From NCBI GenBank assembly GCA_934462885.1, contig CAKSJC010000049.1, positions 1-9,634 on the forward strand: 9,634 nt of DNA, in the 5' to 3' direction. The DNA is from an uncultured Eubacteriales bacterium. GTDB lineage: Bacteria > Bacillota > Clostridia > Oscillospirales > CAG-272. The notes under the pieces were generated by a model. That model had not been told where the DNA came from, searched no databases, and worked only from the letters and a program-made list of their open reading frames with translations. This document shows positions 1 through 6,421 of the stretch, piece by piece (within the stretch, counting starts at the first letter, position 1; every line of letters begins with the position of its first letter). Both the position numbers and the translations under genes were made by a program.

Positions 1-359
1 CGTTTGATATGCATCAGTCTGAAATTTTCGAAGGAAAAAATGCCCGTCAAACCGTCGCAAGGCTTCCCGGAGAGTCTGAAAAAGATTATATTTCGGCTCT
101 GCGCTCCGATCTTGCACTCTCGGACGAGTTAATCTGCGAAATATCCGGAAAAAAAGTTTTCGCTCTCGCATACCCTCAGGGATATTACGATGAGTTGTCA
201 TCTACGGTAATCTCGGAACACGGAATAAAACTCACGTTTTCAACAAATCACGGTGTAAACACCGTGCTAAAGGGTCTTCCGCAATCTCTGTTCGCGATGA
301 AGCGCATATGGATAAACGACGACACGTCATCGGATGAATTACTTGATATGATAAAATAA
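1..359 (+). CDS. Polysaccharide deacetylase (NodB-type), C-terminal part only
   Basis: The reading frame is open to the left edge (codons from base 3), so the true start lies outside the window and the ATG at 9 is internal. About 118 residues remain, where whole proteins of this family usually exceed 200. The first visible residues, FDMHQ, fit the region of the metal-binding histidine motif, and a YPQGYYDE stretch corresponds to the YPxG loop of carbohydrate esterase family 4 enzymes. The segment between them resembles the 'GES-x-x-x-Y-x-x-x-L-x-x-DL' helix seen in Clostridial deacetylases. Such enzymes remove N-acetyl groups from peptidoglycan or other cell-surface sugars. The catalytic Asp and the first His are not visible, so activity cannot be judged. 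The gene ends at TAA 357-359 and is followed by a terminator hairpin. It converges on the Card1-like gene. Family assignment is fairly secure; the substrate is unknown. Confidence 0.72.
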   Translation, partial: FDMHQSEIFEGKNARQTVARLPGESEKDYISALRSDLALSDELICEISGKKVFALAYPQGYYDELSSTVISEHGIKLTFSTNHGVNTVLKGLPQSLFAMKRIWINDDTSSDELLDMIK

Positions 360-394
360 AGTCTCGCCGGCAAGTTTTGAATATCACGAAAAAA

Positions 395-429
395 TAATCC
401 TACGAATGATTAAATCATACGTAGGATTA
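395..429. terminator. Bidirectional rho-independent terminator between convergent genes
   Basis: A 35-base inverted repeat has a 10-bp outer stem (TAATCCTACG / CGTAGGATTA), one A-A mismatch, a 5-bp inner stem (ATGAT/ATCAT) and a TAA loop. On the plus strand, five T's follow at 434-438 after a four-base gap, fitting termination of the deacetylase mRNA. On the minus strand, six T's (complement of A's 389-394) abut the stem directly, so it is the stronger terminator for the Card1-like transcript arriving from the right. Confidence 0.8.
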
Positions 430-442
430 ACTGTTTTTATTT

Positions 443-556
443 CCACTCCATATTAAAGCTGCACCTCGGAGGTTGTGCGTATGCGCAACCTCGCAAGTGG
501 GGCGGTTTTCTTTATTTACAAACTAAAAATTCGCTCCACTTGATTAATGGTCAAGT
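443..556 (+). other. Structured intergenic element with competing stems; possible small RNA or repeat
   Basis: Several inverted repeats are packed into this non-coding stretch. A hairpin at 469-492 pairs GAGGTTGTGC with GCGCAACCTC around a GTAT loop. An 11-bp repeat pairs CAAGTGGGGCG (494-504) with CGCTCCACTTG (532-542). A short stem pairs ACTTGA (538-543) with TCAAGT (551-556). CCACT (443-447) could instead pair with AGTGG (496-500), so these stems compete. ACCTCG occurs twice (463-468 and 488-493) and could compete for GAGGT. The single imperfect pair in both long stems is a G-U wobble when read on the plus strand but an A-C mismatch on the minus strand, which favours a plus-strand RNA. A T-rich run follows at 506-517. 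No family is recognised; it could be a small RNA, an interspersed repeat, or the 3' UTR structure of the neighbouring gene. Confidence 0.45.
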
Positions 557-563
557 CTCATCT

Positions 564-1799
564 TTACTTTATAAGCTTGGCAATAGCGCCGGCTATCGCT
601 TCTTCTTTCATTTTATGTATATTTTTTATGACCCTGATCTCCATATCTTCCGCGCGGCTTTTAATATTCATGGCTACAGCGTCTCCCCCGTATGCGCGAT
701 CGTCACGGTCAAAAAAAGATGTGGCGGCAAGAGCCGCTTTTGCGTAATCTCTGCCGAATTTCTTTGAAACGGACTTGAGTTTATAAAGCTCGTCCGTCTT
801 TACGTCTCCGTTTTTGCATGAAATGAAAACAGGCAAAAATCCTCTCATGAGCATGACGTCAATTTCGTTTTTGGTCTTGGAATTCTCCGTTCCCCACGAA
901 ATAACCGTTCCGACTGTCGCGGAATCGAAAATTCGTCTTCCCTTCTCTTTCATGGAAAGCGCTATTTTATAGATATAATACTCCAGAGCGGAGCCTGACT
1001 TTGTTAAACAATCCTTCACAGCGCGGTTTTTATATGAGTACACAAGCATTCCGCCGCTGTACTTTCTTCTGTCCGGCAAAATGAGTCCCCGTCCGAGAAA
1101 TTCGTCGAACATCTTACGGTCAACCTGTCTTCTTCCGTTTCCGAACGAATTTTCCGATATTGCGAACAAATCGTCTCCGTAAAAGCTCGACTCGGTTGAA
1201 AAGACGTTAATCTTATTATTCCATCCGACGGGATCTCGGCGGCATATGTCCCAAATAACGTCAATATCGCGGTAGAATTCATCGTTTTCCGTGAATCTGA
1301 ACGATGTATAACTCACGTATCCGCCATGCAGGCGGATATTTTCGTCCGTCGTCATATACATATCGTGACCGACTGAAAAATCAACTACCCTTTTTCTGAA
1401 ATCCTCGCCGGGATTATGAGGCGGAAAATAAAACACTCCCCTCATACTGACAGGGTTTATTTTAAAAAGTGAGATATTCTTTTGCCCCGCGGCAAAAATC
1501 ATTCCGAGAGAAACAAGTATGCTTTCTTCGCCGCCGGAAAAGTCAATCACATAATCGTCCCCGCCGTTTGTCACCTCACGAAGAACCGCGATTATCGAGG
1601 CAATATCGTTTTTCGCAACGCTCTTTTTATATACGGAAGCGCCAATCCCTCGTTTTTCTAATATTTCCCCGATAGCGTCGGCTTCACGTGCGATCTTTTT
1701 TATCTCATGGCTTAAAAAGACCACGCGATCCGGCTTCAGAACAAGAGAAGATATTATATTTTCAAGCGGGTTTTTTGCAAATATTTCAACAAGAGTCAT
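564..1799 (-). CDS. Card1/Can2-like CARF-nuclease (DUF1887 family)
   Basis: This 411-residue protein is recognised as a DUF1887/Card1-type CRISPR ancillary effector. Family members bind cyclic oligoadenylate through an N-terminal CARF domain and then cut nucleic acid with a C-terminal PD-(D/E)xK nuclease, as dimers in the cytoplasm. The start MTLVEIFAKNPLENI is typical of the family. Residues 24-95 look like the Rossmann-like CARF fold, with the candidate ligand loop DFSGGEES at 86-93. A winged-helix-like linker probably lies around 225-260. The nuclease part shows SALEYYIYKIA (270-280, E273), NEID (311-314, D314) and VFISCKNG (324-331, K329). The acidic residue usually expected two places before the lysine is Ser327. 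The ATG at 1799 is supported by AAAGGA eight bases upstream (1808-1813). No cas gene or CRISPR array is in the window, so the signal source is unknown. It lies 198 bases after udk on the same strand. No clear promoter was found. Confidence 0.82.
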   Translation of the reverse strand: MTLVEIFAKNPLENIISSLVLKPDRVVFLSHEIKKIAREADAIGEILEKRGIGASVYKKSVAKNDIASIIAVLREVTNGGDDYVIDFSGGEESILVSLGMIFAAGQKNISLFKINPVSMRGVFYFPPHNPGEDFRKRVVDFSVGHDMYMTTDENIRLHGGYVSYTSFRFTENDEFYRDIDVIWDICRRDPVGWNNKINVFSTESSFYGDDLFAISENSFGNGRRQVDRKMFDEFLGRGLILPDRRKYSGGMLVYSYKNRAVKDCLTKSGSALEYYIYKIALSMKEKGRRIFDSATVGTVISWGTENSKTKNEIDVMLMRGFLPVFISCKNGDVKTDELYKLKSVSKKFGRDYAKAALAATSFFDRDDRAYGGDAVAMNIKSRAEDMEIRVIKNIHKMKEEAIAGAIAKLIK

Positions 1800-1873
1800 A
1801 CAAATAATCCTTTGTTCCCTTTGAAACGGAAAATAACCAAGTCATCCGCAAAGCCTTTTTTGAAAATGTGAGG

Positions 1874-1905
1874 CGGGGAGAAACTTTCTTAACCATCTCT
1901 CCCCG
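1874..1905 (-). terminator. Perfect 8-bp inverted repeat after udk; weak terminator or leader structure
   Basis: CGGGGAGA (1874-1881) pairs exactly with TCTCCCCG (1898-1905) around a 16-base loop. It lies about 93 bases past the udk stop and 75 bases before the Card1-like start, in a 198-base gap with no credible gene. On the minus strand the stem is followed after seven bases only by a short TTTT, so it is a poor classical terminator. It may end the nucleoside operon partially or sit in the leader of the Card1-like mRNA. The remainder of 1800-1997 shows nothing else convincing. Confidence 0.35.
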
Positions 1906-1997
1906 TGCGTCACTCCTATACAGTCTTATACAATCCGTATTTCTCCTAAGTCTGTTTTGACATCCGACGGACTGCAAATCATTCCAAAATCTGTGCG

Positions 1998-2627
1998 TTA
2001 CACAAGTTCTTTTGTTACAAGATGACGTTCAATACGGCTGTTTATCATATCAAGCGCTACCTTGTTTTCACCGCCGTCGAGGACAACCACATCGGCTTCC
2101 GCACGGCTTGGCTGAACGTATTTTTCATGCATCGGCTTCACAGTATTCACGTACTGGTTTATCACCGATTCAAGGGTTCGTCCCCTCTCCGTAACGTCAC
2201 GTCTAATGCGGCGTATAAGTCTGATGTCCGCGTCCGTATCCACAAAAATCTTAATGTCGAACATTTTTGTTAAAGCTGTATCCGCAAAAATAAGTATTCC
2301 TTCAACGATTATCACGTCGTTTGGCTCGATCGTTCTCGTTTTATCAGATCTGTTATGTACGGTATAATCGTATATCGGGCACTCTATTCTCTCTCCGGAT
2401 TTCAGCTTTCTTAAATGAGATATAAACAGAGCGTTATCAAAAGCAGACGGCTCGTCATAGTTGAGATGAGTTCTTTCTTCATATGTCAGATCATCGTGAG
2501 CTTTATAATAATCGTCGTGTTTTAATACCGTAACATTAGGAGCAAACTCGCGTGCGAGATTTTCCGTAAGCGTAGTCTTTCCGCTTCCCGTTCCTCCGGC
2601 GATGCCTATTATCATTGTACAGGACAT
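1998..2627 (-). CDS. udk: Uridine kinase
   Basis: This enzyme phosphorylates uridine and cytidine to UMP and CMP, usually with GTP or ATP, in pyrimidine salvage, and so traps imported nucleosides in the cytoplasm. The 209-residue protein has the P-loop GGTGSGKTT at 11-19, HDDYYK at 37-42, NYDEPSAFD at 57-65, YDYTVHNR at 86-93 and the Walker B-like VIIVEGIL at 105-112. The lid-type arginine segment VDTDADIRLIRRIRRD lies at 129-144. Length and motif order match ordinary bacterial Udk. An in-frame ATG at 2642 would add five residues, but GGAGG at 2634-2638 lies six bases before the ATG at 2627, so 2627 is chosen. It begins 41 bases after the second permease stop and is the last gene of the nucleoside uptake operon, coupling import to phosphorylation. 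Confidence 0.95.
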   Translation of the reverse strand: MSCTMIIGIAGGTGSGKTTLTENLAREFAPNVTVLKHDDYYKAHDDLTYEERTHLNYDEPSAFDNALFISHLRKLKSGERIECPIYDYTVHNRSDKTRTIEPNDVIIVEGILIFADTALTKMFDIKIFVDTDADIRLIRRIRRDVTERGRTLESVINQYVNTVKPMHEKYVQPSRAEADVVVLDGGENKVALDMINSRIERHLVTKELV

Positions 2628-2633
2628 ATATGA

Positions 2634-2638
2634 CCTCC
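2634..2638 (-). promoter_or_regulatory. Ribosome binding site deciding the udk start
   Basis: GGAGG on the minus strand is placed six bases before the ATG at 2627. It overlaps codons 2-3 of the longer in-frame reading from 2642, which therefore is unlikely to be the start. Confidence 0.85.
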
Positions 2639-2668
2639 GCATTTTGAAAAATCCTTGATTCTGTTAAA

Positions 2669-3619
2669 TTATCTAAGTCCCTTGTCGTAAGGAATACCTT
2701 CCGCTTTGGGAGCACGCGATTTCTTTGAAGTGAACGCGAGAACTACCAACGAAATGAAGTACGGCATCATGTTGTATACCGCGCTTGGAATGTTCATCGA
2801 CGCAAGAAGGCCGATACCGGAATATACGTTCGACAGCGCGCGGAAGAGTCCGAACAACAGCGCCGCGAGAGCGATTCTTGTCGGCTTCCATTGTCCGAAT
2901 ATCATGACGGCAAGCGCAAGAAATCCGAATCCCGCGACTCCGTATTCGAATTTCCATTCGCTGACTCCGGCAGTGATATACGTTATTCCGCCTATACCTC
3001 CGAGAACCCCGGAAATAAGAACCCCTGCGTAACGCATCTTATATACGTTAATACCAACGCTGTCAGCCGCCTGCGGATGTTCTCCGCATGCCATAAGGCG
3101 AAGTCCGAATTTTGTTTTATAAAGAAGTATATATGAAATGACAAGGATAACAGCCGTTACTATTGTAAGCCAGTTCATCTCGAGCGAACCTATTTTGAAT
3201 ATAAACGCCTTCTTCGGTTGTATGTATTCGACGACAGACGAAACGTTATCGGGATTTGCGGTGGTGTTGATAGCTTTAACTATAACGGTCGCAGCCGCGG
3301 TTCCGAGCATATTGAGCGCGGTTCCGACAATCGTCTGATCCGCTTTGAAGTTTATACATGCTATCGCAAGAAGAAGCGAATATACAAGCCCTATCGCTAT
3401 TGAAGCTAAAATTACAAGAATGATAAGGATAACGGGCGATATTCCCTCGAAGTTCCGATAGAGATATCGCATTGTAAGCGCGCCGCCCATAGCTCCCATT
3501 ACCATGATACCCTCAAGCCCGAGATTTATAACGCCTGAGCGCTCAGAGAAGCAGCCGCCGAGAGCGACGAGTATCAAAACGGATGCGTAAAGAAGTGTAT
3601 ACTGAATAAGAAGAGTCAT
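2669..3619 (-). CDS. nupQ: Nucleoside ABC transporter permease 2 (NupQ-like)
   Basis: This 316-residue polytopic membrane protein belongs to the BMP-type/BPD_transp_2 permease family and forms one half of the membrane channel of a nucleoside importer, pairing with the product of the gene just upstream. ERSGVINLGLEGIM at 26-39 is the hallmark of this permease subtype. A cytoplasmic coupling loop containing TKFGLRLMACGEHPQAA lies at 169-185, followed by a glycine-rich segment, GVLGGIGG, at 204-211. Hydrophobic stretches near 5-22, 34-50, 60-90, 97-116, 150-167, 196-217, 228-242, 248-262 and 284-297 give roughly eight to ten membrane segments. The ATG overlaps the stop of permease 1 as ATGA (3616-3619), with AAAGGAGA upstream, suggesting coupled translation and equal dosage. 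The substrate is inferred from the neighbours. Confidence 0.92.
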   Translation of the reverse strand: MTLLIQYTLLYASVLILVALGGCFSERSGVINLGLEGIMVMGAMGGALTMRYLYRNFEGISPVILIILVILASIAIGLVYSLLLAIACINFKADQTIVGTALNMLGTAAATVIVKAINTTANPDNVSSVVEYIQPKKAFIFKIGSLEMNWLTIVTAVILVISYILLYKTKFGLRLMACGEHPQAADSVGINVYKMRYAGVLISGVLGGIGGITYITAGVSEWKFEYGVAGFGFLALAVMIFGQWKPTRIALAALLFGLFRALSNVYSGIGLLASMNIPSAVYNMMPYFISLVVLAFTSKKSRAPKAEGIPYDKGLR

Positions 3620-4767
3620 AACTTTCCGTCTCCTTTCTCATTTTCGCTTGCTCTTTTTTTATGTTCTGCTTCTTTTTCTTCTCTCCGATTTACCGCGCGG
3701 GACAGTCCCATCTTCATAAAGAGAACAAAACCGCAAAGGTAGATGATTATCGCAGATATGAGATCCGATATCTGGGAGCAGTACATGGTCTTATCAACAT
3801 ACGCTCCGCCTGCTGTGATATGCTGTATAAAATATGACGAGAATATAGTGCCGATCGGGTTCAGTCCTCCGAGGAACGCGGCTGCGATGCCGTTAAAGCC
3901 CATACCCGGAACGGAGGACTGGCTGCACTGCCACTGTTCGATTCCCGACAGGTAGAAAAGTCCCGCTCCCATTCCGGCAAGGATTCCGCCTATCATGAGA
4001 GTAACTATAATATTTCTCTTTTCGTTCATTCCGGCGTATTTCGCGGCGTTTTTGTTAAATCCGGTAGCTTTCAGCTCATAGCCGAATTTGGTTTTTTCGA
4101 GAGAAATATATACGATTATCGAGATCACAACGGCTATCGGGATTGCTATCGTAACATACTTGTTCCCGAACAGCTTATCAAGTCCGAGCGTCGGAATAAG
4201 AGATCCGGGACTATTTGAAGTTACATCTTTTGTATACGGACTTGTAGGCTCTTTAACATTTGTAAGAAGCATATTTACCGAGTAAAGGCTTATCCAGTTA
4301 AGCATTATACCTGAGATAACCTCGTTAACGTTGCAGTATGCTTTCAGTATACCGCTTATCGAACCGAGAAGTCCTCCCGCCGCTATACCAAGCAGGATGC
4401 ATACCCACCATGGAAGATTCCACATCAGCGCCGCATAAAGGACGATTCCGGCTCCCACCGAATACTGTCCGGCTGCTCCGATATTGAACAGTCCGACTTT
4501 ATAGCAGAACAGTATCGAAAGAGAACACAGGATGAGAGGAGCTGTTTTTACTAAAGTCGTACCGAGATTTTTTACTACCATGTTCGTTCTCGGCAAAAGG
4601 TAAAAATAGTTCTTTATGAGATTCGTTATGCTCTTGAACGCTCCGTTCGGATTAATGAACAAGAGTACTATATATCCTATAAGTAGTCCGAGAATCACAC
4701 ATATCAGTGAAGAAAGGACGGTCTGAAACACGTTGTTTTTAATTAAACCTCTTATTTTTTGTTTCAT
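3616..4767 (-). CDS. nupP: Nucleoside ABC transporter permease 1 (NupP-like)
   Basis: This 383-residue membrane protein is the partner permease of the importer. FNIGAAGQ at 94-101 is the characteristic motif of the first permease in BMP-type nucleoside systems. A coupling loop, TKFGYELKATGFNKNAAKYAG, spans 226-246. Membrane segments can be seen near 18-38, 71-92, 102-116, 119-141, 150-168, 205-222, 252-274, 290-318 and 335-352. The charged tail from about 354 to 383, rich in E, K and R, is likely cytoplasmic. The region around 171-200 is hydrophilic and probably an external loop. The start is fixed by a doubled purine-rich site (GGAGGGAGG) just upstream of the ATG at 4767, which overlaps the ATPase stop as ATGA (4764-4767). 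The ATGA overlap at its other end continues the translationally coupled series. Confidence 0.93.
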   Translation of the reverse strand: MKQKIRGLIKNNVFQTVLSSLICVILGLLIGYIVLLFINPNGAFKSITNLIKNYFYLLPRTNMVVKNLGTTLVKTAPLILCSLSILFCYKVGLFNIGAAGQYSVGAGIVLYAALMWNLPWWVCILLGIAAGGLLGSISGILKAYCNVNEVISGIMLNWISLYSVNMLLTNVKEPTSPYTKDVTSNSPGSLIPTLGLDKLFGNKYVTIAIPIAVVISIIVYISLEKTKFGYELKATGFNKNAAKYAGMNEKRNIIVTLMIGGILAGMGAGLFYLSGIEQWQCSQSSVPGMGFNGIAAAFLGGLNPIGTIFSSYFIQHITAGGAYVDKTMYCSQISDLISAIIIYLCGFVLFMKMGLSRAVNRREEKEAEHKKRASENEKGDGKL

Positions 4768-6299
4768 TTTTCCTCCCTCCTTTTCGCGCCGGACATATAA
4801 AGTCCGAGTTCTTCAACGGTCGTCTTTTTCGGATCAAGTTCTCCGACAATCTCTCCCTCGTACATTACGAGAATACGGTCAGATACGCTCATTACCTCTT
4901 CAAGTTCAAGCGAAACAAGAAGCACTGCGTGTCCCAAATCCCTTTGAGCTACCAGTTTTTTATGAATAAATTCGATAGCTCCGACATCAAGTCCGCGGGT
5001 AGGCTGCACAGCTATCAAAAGATCCGGATTTTTGTCAATCTCTCTGGCGACTATTGCTTTCTGCTGGTTCCCGCCCGACATACTTCTCGCAACGGTAACA
5101 GCGCCCTGACCGGATCTGATATCGAACTGAGCGATAAGAGTTTCTGCGTATTTTCTGATATTTTTCTTTTTTAAGAACCCCGCTTTATTTGTAAATTCGT
5201 CCTCAAAATACCGCTCAAGCACGAGGTTGTTTTCAAGCGTATAGTCAAGGACAAGCCCATGTTTATGTCTGTCCTCGGGAATATGGCTCATTCCTCCCGT
5301 ATTCCTTTTTCTGATAGGCGCTTTTGTAATGTCCCGCCCGCACATTTTTATACTTCCGCCCGAGACGCCCTCAAGCCCCGTTATTCCATAAACAAGTTCC
5401 GTTTGCCCGTTTCCGTCTATGCCGGCAATACAGACTATCTCTCCCGCTCTCACGTCGAATGACACGTTTCTTACCGCATTCTTTTTATGAAGCCTGCTCG
5501 GCACGGTCAGATTTTTTACTTCAAGTATCTTTTCTCCGGGTTCGGCAGTCTTCTTTGTTACTTCAAATTCGACGTCGCGTCCGACCATCATGCGTGACAG
5601 CTCTTCTTTTGTCGTGTCGGCTACGTTAACGGTTCCGATATACTTTCCTTTGCGAAGTACTGTACAACGGTCGGCTACTTTCATAATCTCATTTAGTTTA
5701 TGCGATATAAAAAGGATAGACTTACCCTCTTTCGAAAGCTCCGTCATGATCGCCATCAGCTCTTCTATTTCCTGCGGAGTAAGAACAGCGGTAGGCTCAT
5801 CAAAAATGAGTATTTCATTATCACGGTAAAGCATTTTCAGAATTTCGGTTCTCTGCTGCATTCCTACAGAGATATCCTCTATTTTTGCCGACGTATCTAT
5901 TGCAAGTCCGTATTTTTCCGAAAGCGCCGTTACCTTTTCCAAAGCGTCTTTCTTCTGTAAAAATCCCATTTTATTCGGTTCAACGCCGAGAATAATATTA
6001 TCAAGCACCGAAAAGCATTCAACAAGTTTAAAATGCTGATGCACCATTCCGATTCCGAGAGCATTTGCATCGTTAGGATCGTTTATCTTCACGGTCTGCC
6101 CGTTTTTCTTTATCTCGCCTTCCTCCGGCTGATAAAGTCCGAAAAGCACCGACATAAGCGTCGATTTGCCGGCCCCGTTTTCTCCGAGCAACGCGTGTAT
6201 TTCTCCCTTTTTCAGCTGAAGACTAATATTATCGTTAGCGATGATACCGGGGAACTTTTTGGTTATTCCGAGCATTTCTATTGCATAAGTCTCACTCAT
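4764..6299 (-). CDS. nupO: Nucleoside ABC transporter ATP-binding protein with two nucleotide-binding domains (NupO-like)
   Basis: This 511-residue protein powers the importer at the inner face of the membrane and carries two fused ABC domains. The first is complete: Walker A GENGAGKST (39-47), Q-loop Q88, signature VGMQQR (145-150), Walker B LIFDEPT (164-170) and switch His200. The second has signature SGGNQQK (408-414), but its Walker A reads GIDGNGQT (293-300) with Gln instead of Lys, and its Walker B end reads AVQPT (430-434) with Gln in place of the catalytic Glu. One hydrolysing and one degenerate site is usual for this family, including sugar importers such as RbsA. A longer reading from 6377 would begin inside the upstream hairpin. 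AAAGGGGA at 6307-6314, seven bases before the ATG at 6299, supports the shorter form. It follows the lipoprotein gene by 122 bases. Confidence 0.95.
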   Translation of the reverse strand: MSETYAIEMLGITKKFPGIIANDNISLQLKKGEIHALLGENGAGKSTLMSVLFGLYQPEEGEIKKNGQTVKINDPNDANALGIGMVHQHFKLVECFSVLDNIILGVEPNKMGFLQKKDALEKVTALSEKYGLAIDTSAKIEDISVGMQQRTEILKMLYRDNEILIFDEPTAVLTPQEIEELMAIMTELSKEGKSILFISHKLNEIMKVADRCTVLRKGKYIGTVNVADTTKEELSRMMVGRDVEFEVTKKTAEPGEKILEVKNLTVPSRLHKKNAVRNVSFDVRAGEIVCIAGIDGNGQTELVYGITGLEGVSGGSIKMCGRDITKAPIRKRNTGGMSHIPEDRHKHGLVLDYTLENNLVLERYFEDEFTNKAGFLKKKNIRKYAETLIAQFDIRSGQGAVTVARSMSGGNQQKAIVAREIDKNPDLLIAVQPTRGLDVGAIEFIHKKLVAQRDLGHAVLLVSLELEEVMSVSDRILVMYEGEIVGELDPKKTTVEELGLYMSGAKRREEK

Positions 6300-6306
6300 T
6301 GGTCTA

Positions 6307-6314
6307 TCCCCTTT
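6307..6314 (-). promoter_or_regulatory. Ribosome binding site deciding the ATPase start
   Basis: AAAGGGGA on the minus strand lies seven bases before the ATG at 6299. The alternative ATG at 6377 sits against the base of a hairpin and has no comparable site. Confidence 0.8.
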
Positions 6315-6350
6315 CGCGGTATCTTTTTGCGATATTCGTTTAATGAAAAT

Positions 6351-6375
6351 GGGGTATCCGTGAAACGGACACCCC
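6351..6375 (-). terminator. Intra-operon hairpin (partial terminator) between lipoprotein and ATPase genes
   Basis: On the minus strand GGGGTGTCCG pairs fully with CGGATACCCC around TTTCA, with one G-U wobble, and is followed at once by ATTTTC. On the plus strand the wobble becomes an A-C mismatch, so the structure belongs to the minus-strand transcript. The short, interrupted U-run suggests incomplete termination. A hairpin here can also shield the 3' end of the lipoprotein mRNA. Either would leave lipoprotein message in excess of transporter message. A second small stem (TTGTG/CACAA, 6391-6404) lies nearer the lipoprotein stop. Confidence 0.65.
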
Positions 6376-6421
6376 ACAATTCATGTTATATTGTGCCCAC
6401 ACAAATGCGCAGGTTAACTTA

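Noticed and set aside
564..1799. Nearby CRISPR array or cas genes to accompany the CARF protein
   Set aside because: No regularly spaced direct repeats and no other cas-like protein were seen anywhere in the window.
1786..1977. 63-codon minus-strand open frame upstream of the Card1-like gene
   Set aside because: It has no ribosome binding site or recognisable motif, runs through the inverted repeat and overlaps the start of the Card1-like gene in another frame.
1957..1980. TTGACA at 1957-1962 as a plus-strand promoter
   Set aside because: No matching -10 box lies at the right spacing and no plus-strand gene follows.
4764..6299. Degenerate second ATPase site as a sign of a broken gene
   Set aside because: Loss of the Walker A Lys and catalytic Glu in the second domain is usual for this importer family, and the frame is intact.
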